Shown: positions 16,656-24,225 of the stretch, in pieces
Layout: every line of letters begins with the position of its first letter
How positions within the stretch are numbered: position 1 is the first letter of the stretch
Source of the DNA: GCA-003244245 sp963712995
GTDB taxonomy: Bacteria; Actinomycetota; Actinomycetes; Mycobacteriales; Pseudonocardiaceae
DNA length: 64,000 nucleotides
Reading direction: 5' to 3'
Assembly (NCBI GenBank): GCA_963712995.1
Contig: CAVQKH010000030.1
Coordinates: forward strand, 124,001-188,000
The notes under the pieces: generated by a model
What the model saw: the letters and a program-made list of their open reading frames with translations, nothing else
Databases searched by the model: none
Told to the model about the DNA's origin: nothing
Program-made: the position numbers and the translations under genes

Positions 16656-18461
16656 ATGGGGTTGGTGCGGCAAGTGTGTGTGCGGCAAGTGTGGGCGAGG
16701 CGAGTGGGTATGCGGCGATCAGGGATCCGGCGCGCGGTGGCGCTGGTGGCAGGGCTCACGGTGGTACTGGCGGGCTGCGGGGGCGGTCCGGGACCGGGCG
16801 GGGGCGGTCAACGTCTGACCGGGACGGTGTTCGCGGGCTGCGCGGAGAACCCGAACACCTGCAACTCCGCCGAGCCGGGCAAGCTGCGCCAAGGTGGCCA
16901 GCTCGTCTACGCCATCGAGAAGAACATCCCGAACTGGAACCTGCTCTCCAGCGAGGGCAACGTGCAGGAAACCGGTTGGGTGCTCGCGGGTCTGTTGCCG
17001 CGCGCCTTCGTCACCCTGCCAGATCTGACCGTGGCGATGAACGAGGACCTGCTCGACTCGGTGAAGGTGACCAGCACCAACCCGGAAACGATCGTCTACA
17101 AGATCAAGAATACTGCGGTGTGGTCGGACGGGGCGCCGATCACGGCGAATGACTTCATCTACAACTGGCGGGTGCAGAACGGGCGGGACTGCCCGAGCTG
17201 CACTCCGGCCACCACGACGGGATATGACCAGATCGCCTCGGTGGTCGGCACCGAGGGCGGCAAGACCGTGACGGTGACGCTGTCCAAGCCCTACGCCGAT
17301 TGGAAGCAGAACTGGGGGAGCGGTTCGCCTCTCTACCCGGCGCACATCGCCGCAGCGCACGGCGACATCAACACCCCGCAGGGCCGCGCCGAGTCGTATA
17401 CCTGGCTCGGGCGCAACGTGCCGGCCTATTCCGGCGGGCCCTATCAGATCGAGAACTTCACGAACAACGAATCGATCACCCTGGTGCCCAACCCCAAGTG
17501 GTACGGGCCGCGCCCGAAGCTCGACCGGCTGATCTACCGGATCATCACCGATGCCCGGCAGGAGCCCACCGCGCTGCGTAACCGCGAGGTCCAGGTCATC
17601 TACCCGCAGCCGCAGGTCGACCAGGTGCAGCAGGTCCGCAAGATCCCCGGCGTATCCTCTTTCGTCGGATTCGGACTGTCCTGGGAGCATTTCGATCTCA
17701 ATCTCGCCAACCCCTACCTTTCCGACACCGTGCTGCGCACCGCGATATTCACCGCAGTCGACCGGCAAGCCATCATCAACAAGACCGTGGGCCAGTTCAC
17801 CGATAAGATCAAACCGTTGAACAGCCACAACTTCGTTCCCCAGCAGAGCGGTTACGAGGACGTGGTGAGCGAGACCGGTCAGGGTTCCGGCAACGTGATG
17901 CGGGCCAAGCAGATCCTCAACGCCGCCGGCTACAAGATTGACGGTGGCCGGCTCAAGACGCCCCTGGGACTGCCGGTTGCGCCGATGCGCATTCGCTACA
18001 CCGTCGGGAACCAGGTCCGGCAGGTCGAGTGCGAGCTGTTCGCCCAGCAGGTCAAGCAGCTCGGTATCACCGTCGACGTGGTCTCCACCGACGACCTCGG
18101 GGCCACTTTGACGCGGGGTGACTACGACGCCATCGTCTTCGCCTGGGTCGCGACGCCCTTCCCCTACAGTGGCGCGGTCCAGCTCTGGTCCACCGGGCAG
18201 GGCAGCAACTTCGGCCGCTACAGCAACCCCGACGTCGACCGCCTGATCGCCACGGCGGCAAGCTCCACCGACGACGTGCTGGCCAGGGAGACGCTCAACC
18301 AGGCGGACCGCCGGATGACCAGGGACGCCTACGTCCTGCCGCTGTACCAGAAACCGACGTTCGTCGCGCTGTATGACGACATCGCCAACGTGCGCAACAA
18401 CTCCTCCCTGGACGGCCCGCAATACAACATCGCCCAGTGGGGCCTCCGCGCAACCGGCTGA
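16656..18461 (+). CDS. Peptide ABC transporter substrate-binding lipoprotein (second system)
   Basis: 601 residues, SBP_bac_5 family. The signal sequence runs to a lipobox VLAGC (Cys near residue 41). ATG 16656 is the first start after an in-frame stop; ATG 16710 would give a more usual signal peptide length. Family segments include IVYKIKNTAVWSDGAPITANDF and the C-terminal YVLPLYQKPT. No permease follows. The missing dppBCDF partners begin at 26817, beyond an accessory island, so this protein probably serves those genes. Confidence 0.88.
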   Translation: MGLVRQVCVRQVWARRVGMRRSGIRRAVALVAGLTVVLAGCGGGPGPGGGGQRLTGTVFAGCAENPNTCNSAEPGKLRQGGQLVYAIEKNIPNWNLLSSEGNVQETGWVLAGLLPRAFVTLPDLTVAMNEDLLDSVKVTSTNPETIVYKIKNTAVWSDGAPITANDFIYNWRVQNGRDCPSCTPATTTGYDQIASVVGTEGGKTVTVTLSKPYADWKQNWGSGSPLYPAHIAAAHGDINTPQGRAESYTWLGRNVPAYSGGPYQIENFTNNESITLVPNPKWYGPRPKLDRLIYRIITDARQEPTALRNREVQVIYPQPQVDQVQQVRKIPGVSSFVGFGLSWEHFDLNLANPYLSDTVLRTAIFTAVDRQAIINKTVGQFTDKIKPLNSHNFVPQQSGYEDVVSETGQGSGNVMRAKQILNAAGYKIDGGRLKTPLGLPVAPMRIRYTVGNQVRQVECELFAQQVKQLGITVDVVSTDDLGATLTRGDYDAIVFAWVATPFPYSGAVQLWSTGQGSNFGRYSNPDVDRLIATAASSTDDVLARETLNQADRRMTRDAYVLPLYQKPTFVALYDDIANVRNNSSLDGPQYNIAQWGLRATG

Positions 18462-18491
18462 CCACGCCTGGCCTGGGTAGACGGATCCCTT

Positions 18492-19334
18492 TCAATCCAG
18501 GTTGATCGTGTAGTCGAGCGCGATGTCGTCGGCCGGGATGATGATGTTGGCGGCTTCTACCGGGTGGCGATCATTCTCCGGCCCCGTGAGCATCCGCCGG
18601 GTCACTGTGAGTACCGGTATGCCGTCAGCGATGTTGAGTGTGCGGCGTTCGTCGGGGGTGGGCATCCGGGCTCGGACACTCTCCTCGACGCTGGTGACGA
18701 AGACCCCTAGCGTGGCGAGTTGGGCTAGGTTTCCTCCTGGCCAGGGTTCGTTGGCGGGATCAGCGACCAGCGTGTCGCGGACCAGGTCGTGCGGGTAGTA
18801 CGACCAGCTCATTTGTTGCGGTCGGTCGTTGGCGTAGAACACGAACTTTCTCTGGAGTACGGGTGTGCCGAGTTCGGGCTCGAGTTCGAGGAGTTCTGCA
18901 ACGTCGGTCGGCGCTGGTACGACTTGGAAGTCCTTGTCAAGGCGGTACTGGTCCCAGGTGATGCCGTGGTCGCGAGTGAAGGAGGTACCTTTGGGTGGCT
19001 CCGGTAGGCCGTGTCGCTTGATCTGGGCGAGGTCTTGGCGGTAACGATCCCCGGCGATGCGCCGGATGGGCCTGCGCTCGCGTACGAAGGTGCCCTTGCC
19101 CTGACGGCTGTAGATGAGCCCTTCGGTGCGTAGCACTCCGACAGCTAGTCGGGCGACGACTCGAGAGACGTCGAACTCACCCATCAGCTCGACCTCCGTG
19201 GGCAGCTTCGATCCAGGTGCGAGTGCCCCGCTGCGGATGCGTCGCCGCAGTTCGTCGGCGATCTGCTGGTAGGCGGGGTGACCACTCGTGGGATCAACTA
19301 CCACCTGCGACAGGCTACCCGCTCGTTCCGTCAA
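18492..19334 (-). CDS. GntR-family regulator with UTRA domain
   Basis: 280 residues. The N-terminal winged helix carries the GntR signature (YQQIADELRRRIRSGALAPGSKLPTEVEL...), followed by a UTRA ligand-binding domain (HutC subfamily) with the SWSYYP segment. TTG at 19334 is assumed; GTG 19304, closer to typical GntR starts, is an alternative. It is divergent from the sugar/sulfur-carrier operon and is its likely regulator. It ends about 30 bases from the end of the convergent binding-protein gene. Confidence 0.85.
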   Translation of the reverse strand: MTERAGSLSQVVVDPTSGHPAYQQIADELRRRIRSGALAPGSKLPTEVELMGEFDVSRVVARLAVGVLRTEGLIYSRQGKGTFVRERRPIRRIAGDRYRQDLAQIKRHGLPEPPKGTSFTRDHGITWDQYRLDKDFQVVPAPTDVAELLELEPELGTPVLQRKFVFYANDRPQQMSWSYYPHDLVRDTLVADPANEPWPGGNLAQLATLGVFVTSVEESVRARMPTPDERRTLNIADGIPVLTVTRRMLTGPENDRHPVEAANIIIPADDIALDYTINLD

Positions 19335-19351
19335 CCGAATGTTTCCACAAG

Positions 19352-19363
19352 TTATTGTAATAA
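19352..19363. promoter_or_regulatory. Candidate GntR operator
   Basis: TTATT-GT-AATAA is a near-perfect AT-rich palindrome in the divergent promoter region between the GntR gene and the operon it faces. Its location suits autoregulation, but the match to a known GntR site is not exact. Confidence 0.35.
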
Positions 19364-19417
19364 TTATGATGAATTGGTAGCCTTACTTCCGTCGCGGAAT
19401 GAGGAGGCGAGACCAAG

Positions 19418-19519
19418 ATGCGGATTCCACCAGACACGGCGTGCAGCGGCCATGACCACCGACCTATCGAGGTCTCCCAGGTCACTCCCCGGGAGTATGA
19501 AACAGTGCACCCGGTTTGA
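19418..19519 (+). CDS. Possible 33-residue leader ORF with strong ribosome-binding site
   Basis: ATG 19418 lies 10 nt after AGGAGG, the best ribosome-binding site in this promoter region. It opens a 33-residue frame (MRIPPDTACSGHDH...) that overlaps the start of the next ORF in another frame. It may be a real small protein or a coupling leader. Unknown family. Confidence 0.4.
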   Translation: MRIPPDTACSGHDHRPIEVSQVTPREYETVHPV

Positions 19520-19739
19520 TCAGGTCGTCTGGCGGAGCCGCTCGCCACGGGTCGCCGTCCAAGGCACCCGCTACGGCCACGGCGCGTGCACCGTCCTGTG
19601 GATCAAGGCCAGCGGCGACGGATGGGTGCTCCTTCCCCATGGGATGCCGACCCTCGCGGTGCACCTGTCGGCAAACGAACTCGCAAACATGATTGACGGC
19701 CTGCGAGACAAGCTAGGATCGGAAGGAATACGATCGTGA
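19452..19739 (+). CDS. Small hypothetical protein heading the sugar/sulfur-carrier operon
   Basis: 95 residues from ATG 19452, or 80 from ATG 19497. The conserved-looking part is GACTVLWIKASGDGWVLLPHGMPTLAVHLS, then a helix (ANELANMIDGLRDKLG). Its stop overlaps the GTG start of the next gene (GTGA). Family not recognised. It lies first in the operon opposite the GntR gene. Confidence 0.55.
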   Translation: MTTDLSRSPRSLPGSMKQCTRFDQVVWRSRSPRVAVQGTRYGHGACTVLWIKASGDGWVLLPHGMPTLAVHLSANELANMIDGLRDKLGSEGIRS

Positions 19740-20701
19740 TCGATAACGCTCGTGTCGTCGTCACTGGCGGAGCCGGATTTCTTGGATCGCACATGTGTCG
19801 CGCACTTCTGAAGCAGGGTCATGAAGTTCTGGTGGTGGACAATTTCTGTACCGGTACCCGGGAAAACATCGCTGATCTGCTTGGTCGGCCACGGTTCTCA
19901 CTGGTTGAACAGGACGTCAGTGATCCGTTCACTATCGAGGACATCGGCAGGGTCGATGCTCTCGCTCATTTAGCTTGCCCGGCCTCGCCGAGAATGTACA
20001 CACGCCTGTCGGTGGAGACGCTGCGTGTCGGATCGCTGGGAACCCTGCACATGCTCGAACTCGCCCGCACGTGCAGTGCCCGTGCGCTGATAGTGTCCTC
20101 TTCTGAGGTCTACGGTGATCCACTTGCCCATCCTCAGCCCGAGAACTACCGCGGCAACGTCGACCCGATCGGTCCGCACTGCGCTTACACCGAGGCTAAA
20201 CGATTTGCTGAGGCTGCCGCCGCTACGTACCATCGCGAGAAGGACCTCAATGTCGGCATTGTGCGACCGTTCAATATATATGGACCTAATATGTGGCCAG
20301 ACGACGGCCGGGTCGTGGCGTCTTTCTGCGGTGCCGCCTTGCGTGGAAAAACCCTGATTCTGCACAACGGTGGCACCCAAACCCGGTCACTGCTCTATAT
20401 TGATGATGCTGTTGACGGCCTACTGCGGATGCTCAGCAGTGACGCATTCGGCCCTATCAACCTGGGCTCCGACGACGAAATCACTATCCGAGAGCTTGCT
20501 GAGCTTGTCGTCAGGCTCGCGGGCTCGGGAGATCTTGACGTTGGACCCGGTCGCGACCAGGACGCCACGGTACGGCGCGCCGACACCAGCCGAGCACGTG
20601 CGGTACTCGATTGGGCCGCGAGTACGCCGTTGGAACAGGGGCTGGGCGCTACCCTGAAATGGATGCGTCAGTACATCAATACCACCGCCAGTTCGAGATG
20701 A
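19736..20701 (+). CDS. NAD-dependent sugar epimerase/decarboxylase, UDP-xylose synthase-like
   Basis: 321 residues, extended short-chain dehydrogenase. It has the NAD-binding TGGAGFLGSH at the N-terminus and catalytic Y151xxxK155. The blocks LACPASP, SEVYGDPLAHPQPE, GNVDPIGPH and PDDGRVV are those of UDP-glucuronate decarboxylases, which make UDP-xylose. GTG start with GGAAGGA upstream. Coupled on both sides (GTGA, ATGA). GC content is visibly below that of the flanking core genes. The decarboxylase reading is an inference from motif similarity. Confidence 0.82.
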   Translation: MIDNARVVVTGGAGFLGSHMCRALLKQGHEVLVVDNFCTGTRENIADLLGRPRFSLVEQDVSDPFTIEDIGRVDALAHLACPASPRMYTRLSVETLRVGSLGTLHMLELARTCSARALIVSSSEVYGDPLAHPQPENYRGNVDPIGPHCAYTEAKRFAEAAAATYHREKDLNVGIVRPFNIYGPNMWPDDGRVVASFCGAALRGKTLILHNGGTQTRSLLYIDDAVDGLLRMLSSDAFGPINLGSDDEITIRELAELVVRLAGSGDLDVGPGRDQDATVRRADTSRARAVLDWAASTPLEQGLGATLKWMRQYINTTASSR

Positions 20702-20985
20702 CCGGCACAGTACGGTTCGTTCTTCCCGCGAACTGGCGCACAATCGTTGGCCACGATCTGACGGGGCTGCGGTGCGAGGCCGCCACAGTCGGACAAGCAC
20801 TCACCTGGCTGAGTGAGGCCTATCCGGCATTTCGTGAACGGATCTTCACCGAAGATGGCCAACTCGCTCCCTGGATCGTCGTATGTCTAGGCGAGGCGGA
20901 CATCCGTACCTGCCAGGGGCTGCACACTCCCATCGCCGATCATCATGGCGAATTGCGAGTGATACCCGCACTGATGGGCGGCTGA
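20698..20985 (+). CDS. MoaD/ThiS-like sulfur-carrier protein
   Basis: 95 residues with a beta-grasp (ubiquitin-like) pattern: TVRFVLPANW strand, TVGQALTWLSEAYPAFRERIF helix, and a C-terminus ending RVIPALMGG. The terminal Gly-Gly is the hallmark of sulfur carriers that are thiocarboxylated by an E1-like enzyme. ATG 20698 overlaps the stop of the previous gene; the open frame upstream of it is only shadow. No E1, rhodanese or molybdopterin synthase gene is nearby, so activation would rely on an enzyme encoded elsewhere. Lying between sugar-nucleotide genes suggests a biosynthetic role rather than cofactor synthesis. Confidence 0.82.
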   Translation: MTGTVRFVLPANWRTIVGHDLTGLRCEAATVGQALTWLSEAYPAFRERIFTEDGQLAPWIVVCLGEADIRTCQGLHTPIADHHGELRVIPALMGG

Positions 20986-20988
20986 CCC

Positions 20989-21870
20989 ATGCGCAACATG
21001 GTCCGCATCCCCGAGGGTCTGGCTTCTATCGGCTCACCTGAACACCATCTTGACTTGTTGCCCGAGATGCAGCACTTCGACCGAGTGTGGTTCGAGGACG
21101 AGGCGCCCCAACATGATCGAACAATTCGTTCATTCTGGCTCGACACGCATCCTGTCACCAACGTCCAGTTTGCCGAATTCGTCGCAGCGACCAACTACGT
21201 CACCGCCGCAGAGCAACGCGGTTACGGGCTTGTCTACGGTCTGCGCTACTGGCAGAAGGAACCCGGAGCGTGCTGGCAGAGACCAGGAGGTGCCACCGAC
21301 TCGATCGAGCAGCGGATGGACCACCCCGTAGTGCATGTCGATCACAGTGATGCCACAAGCTACGCCCGCTGGGCGGGCAAGCGGCTTCCCACCGAGGCGG
21401 AGTGGGAGTATGCCGCCCATGGTCGTCGGTGGATGAGCTGGCCCTGGGGTGACGCTTGGGCGGCCGACCGGGCTAACACTGCCGAACACTGGGCTGGCCG
21501 AGCTGTCAGGGACTCCAGCGACTGGCGAACCTGGTGGCTCCAGCACCATCGCCAGCACGGAACTCGCCCTGCGACCACTGCGGTAGGCAGGTTCTCAACT
21601 GCGGGCGACTCGCCCTTTGGCCTCAGCGACATGGCTGGCAACGTCGCTGAGTGGACAGCATCGCCCTACCGTCCCTACGCCGCTGAGTACTCCCACGACC
21701 CGGGGTACCTCGCGGCGATGGAACTGGGGTTCCTCGCCGTCCGGGGAGGCTCGTGGAAGCATTTCCGCTTCCAGGTGCGCACGAGCGAACGAATTGCCTG
21801 TGTCGGCAGCTACAGCAGCTTCGAAGTCGGGTTCCGGTGCGCTGCGGATGCTGAGCCGGCGAACAGATAA
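20989..21870 (+). CDS. FGE-sulfatase (SUMF1/EgtB/PvdO) fold protein without the catalytic Cys pair
   Basis: 293 residues, single FGE-sulfatase domain. Family landmarks are MVRIPEGLASIGS, FWLDTHPVTNVQFAEFV, the RLPTEAEWEYAAHG motif, DMAGNVAEWTAS and the C-terminal VRGGSW...GFRC. True formylglycine-generating enzymes have two copper-binding cysteines after GGSW; here that stretch reads KHFRFQVRTSERIACVG, so the pair is missing. There is no DinB iron domain as in EgtB. It starts 4 nt after the sulfur-carrier stop, so the two are made together. Likely an oxidative or C-S-forming enzyme, but its chemistry is unknown. Confidence 0.85.
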   Translation: MRNMVRIPEGLASIGSPEHHLDLLPEMQHFDRVWFEDEAPQHDRTIRSFWLDTHPVTNVQFAEFVAATNYVTAAEQRGYGLVYGLRYWQKEPGACWQRPGGATDSIEQRMDHPVVHVDHSDATSYARWAGKRLPTEAEWEYAAHGRRWMSWPWGDAWAADRANTAEHWAGRAVRDSSDWRTWWLQHHRQHGTRPATTAVGRFSTAGDSPFGLSDMAGNVAEWTASPYRPYAAEYSHDPGYLAAMELGFLAVRGGSWKHFRFQVRTSERIACVGSYSSFEVGFRCAADAEPANR

Positions 21871-21881
21871 GGTGCGCGCCC

Positions 21882-22805
21882 ATGCGCGCACTTGTCACCG
21901 GCGGTGCCGGGTTCATCGGCTCACACCTCGTTGACCACCTCATCGCCGACGGCCATCGCGTCGCCGTGATGGACGACTTGTCCACCGGCCACCGTGACCG
22001 CATTCCCAGCGACGTGGCGTTGCACGTCGGCGATGTCGTCAACGCCTCCGAGGTCGCTGACGTCGTGACCTCCTGCCAGCCTGATGTGATCTACCATCTT
22101 GCTGCCCAGATCAGCGTCCGCTATTCGGTCGCCAATCCCGTAGCGGATGCCACTACCAACATCCTGGGTACGATGAATCTTCTCAACGCCGCGACCGCCG
22201 CCGGTGCTCGCCTGATTCTGGCCAGCACCGGCGGCGCCATGTACGGCGATGGTGTGCCACTGCCAACGCCGGAAACCTGTTTGCCCGGAACCCATGCTCC
22301 GTATGGGATCGCGAAATACTGTGCAGAGCAGTACCTCTCGCTGTTCAATCGACTGCACACGGGACGTCACATCGCTCTTCGGCTGGGTAACGCCTATGGC
22401 CCCCGGCAGGACCCGCACGGCGAAGCGGGTGTTGTCGCTATCTTCTGTGGCCAGGTTGCCCGTGGTGAAACTCCGACGATCTACGGTGACGGTAAGCAGA
22501 CTCGCGACTACATCTATGTTGCTGATGTGGTAGACGCTTTCGTTGCCGCTACTGACTACGTTGGCGAGGAGGCGGTGTTCAACATCGGCACTGGCAACGC
22601 AACTGCCGTGAGCGACCTCCTCGACGTCATCAACGCCGCGGCGGGAACGACGATTGAGCCGAAGTTCGCACCGGCACGGGCAGGTGAGTGGCGTCAGGGT
22701 GCACTCGACTCCACTAAGGCGGCGGTCGAACTCAACTGGACCTCGAGTACCAGCATCGAGGCGGGTATCCGGCAGACCTACCAGGAACTCACCCAGCACG
22801 GCTGA
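21882..22805 (+). CDS. NAD-dependent sugar-nucleotide 4-epimerase-like protein
   Basis: 307 residues of the GalE-like extended SDR family. It has TGGAGFIGSHLVDHL at the N-terminus, HLAAQISVRYSVANP, catalytic Y141xxxK145 (PYGIAKYCAEQYL) and GNAYGPRQDPHGEAGVV. It probably epimerises C4 of a UDP-sugar; together with the UDP-xylose-synthase-like enzyme at 19736 it could make a UDP-pentose. It is the last gene of the operon, 11 bases after the FGE-fold gene. Confidence 0.85.
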   Translation: MRALVTGGAGFIGSHLVDHLIADGHRVAVMDDLSTGHRDRIPSDVALHVGDVVNASEVADVVTSCQPDVIYHLAAQISVRYSVANPVADATTNILGTMNLLNAATAAGARLILASTGGAMYGDGVPLPTPETCLPGTHAPYGIAKYCAEQYLSLFNRLHTGRHIALRLGNAYGPRQDPHGEAGVVAIFCGQVARGETPTIYGDGKQTRDYIYVADVVDAFVAATDYVGEEAVFNIGTGNATAVSDLLDVINAAAGTTIEPKFAPARAGEWRQGALDSTKAAVELNWTSSTSIEAGIRQTYQELTQHG

Positions 22806-22879
22806 ATAAAGCCCGACAGCACGAGGACGCCGGACGTAACCTGGTGCCGGCCTCGCCGCGAGACGAGATCACGCGGCGG

Positions 22880-23068
22880 TCAGGGGGTGAGGGTGGTGAG
22901 GAAGGCACGCCAGGCGGGGGTGGGGACGGCCAGGGCGGGGCCGTCGGGGTCCTTGGAGTCGCGGACCAGCACCCGGTCCGGGGTGGGCGCGACCTGGACG
23001 CAGGCACCGTTATTCGTGCTGTAGCTGCTGGTATGCCAGACGATGCGGTCCGGCTCAGGCGCGGTCAT
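22880..23068 (-). CDS. DUF397 protein
   Basis: 62 residues with the DUF397 pattern WHTSSYS...CVQVA...VLVRDSKDPDGPALAV...W..FL. Such proteins are encoded beside XRE/DUF5753 regulators (WhiJ-type pairs in streptomycetes) and are thought to be partners in developmental regulation. ATG 23068 overlaps the end of the upstream XRE gene by 14 bases. That XRE partner is disrupted by a stop codon. Confidence 0.85.
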   Translation of the reverse strand: MTAPEPDRIVWHTSSYSTNNGACVQVAPTPDRVLVRDSKDPDGPALAVPTPAWRAFLTTLTP

Positions 23069-23930
23069 GATGGTCCCTTCGATCCGCCGAGAGCCCGGTT
23101 GCCAGAGCGGCAATCAGCTGCCGTGATTCTCCCTCACTCAGCGCAGTTTCGGCCAGCGCGGCCAGGATGCGCCGGTAGGCGGCGATTTCCTCGGGCCGCT
23201 CCAGGAACAGGCAGGCGGTCTCGCTGTCCAGGTAGGCCACCGGCTTGAACTCGGCGAACTCCATCAGCATGAACGCCCCGGCGATCCCGGGATGCCCGCC
23301 GCGCATGGCGGGCACCACCCGCAGGCTCAGGTAGGACCGGGTCGAGATCCGCCGCAGGTGCTGTAGTTGCTCGGCCATCACCACCGGCCCGCCCACCGGC
23401 AGCCGCAGCGCGAACTCGTGCAGGTAATAGGTGAACGCGGCCGGGCGCTCCCGGGTGAACAGGCTCTGGCGGGCCAGCCGGGCGGCCACCCGGCCGTCGA
23501 TCTCGCCCGGCGGAACGATTCCGGTCTCGACGATCAGCGCGCGGGCGTACTCGGCGGTCTGCAGCAGTCCCGGCACCACCAGTGGCTGGAAGTCGCTGAG
23601 CGCGACCGCCTTCTTCTCGTGGTTGATCAGTGTGCGGAGCTGCTGGGGCAGCTGGGCGCCGTGCTGCTGGTACCAGCCCGGGGTGTCCTGCTCCCGGCGC
23701 AGCGCCAGCAGCCGGTCCCGCTCAGGACCCTTGACCCGGCACACGCCGAGGAACGCACCGAGATCCGCCTCGCTGGTCGTGCGCTTGCCGGAGAGCAGCA
23801 TCGACACGAAACTCGGCGTGACACCGAGCGCCAGGGCGACCTGCTAGCCGTTCAACCCGGCGCTGCGCATGACCTGGCGCAGCCCCTCACCCAGTTCCCG
23901 GCTACGAATCGTCGGCTCACGATGTGACAT
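23055..23930 (-). pseudogene. XRE/DUF5753 regulator with amber stop in the HTH
   Basis: From ATG 23930 the frame reads MSHREPTIRSRELGEGL..., then meets TAG at codon 29 (23844-23846). The same frame resumes at once with QVALALGVTPSFVSMLLSGKR and a full DUF5753 region to 23055. The position expects Gln (GLNG-Q-QVA), so a single CAG-to-TAG change explains it. Unless it restarts at an internal Met (23807) without the first helix, DNA binding is lost. Its DUF397 partner is downstream. Confidence 0.82.
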
Positions 23931-24099
23931 GGTGACCACCTCCCGGCGCAAGATCATAGATCACCACATCGCGAAATGCGCCATTCACCATTGGTAAATA
24001 CATGGGACTACGCCAGCGATGCGGGGATGCTCCCACGACGGCCACTACATACCGGTGCGTCGACTGACGACACGGTCCGCGCCTGCCAGGCGCCCACGG

Positions 24100-24216
24100 G
24101 CCGCAGCCAGGTCGAGACGGCAGCTGCTCGGCATGACGCAGCAGAACCTCAGCCAGATCGAGAACGGTCGGCAAACGATGTCCCTGGCAGGATTCATCAG
24201 AAAACGGTACGGCTGA
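24100..24216 (+). pseudogene. Relic of an XRE helix-turn-helix
   Basis: The frame includes RQLLGMTQQNLSQIENGRQT, which matches the end of a Cro/C1-type helix-turn-helix (recognition helix SQIENGRQ), but no complete protein surrounds it and the upstream part is not HTH-like in this frame. Probably a decayed regulator. Confidence 0.4.
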
Positions 24217-24225
24217 GCTGGTGGA

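Noticed and set aside
20698..20985. Molybdopterin synthase small subunit MoaD
   Set aside because: The fold and the Gly-Gly end fit, but no moaE or other molybdopterin gene is nearby, and its operon partners are sugar and FGE-type enzymes. The broader term sulfur carrier is safer.
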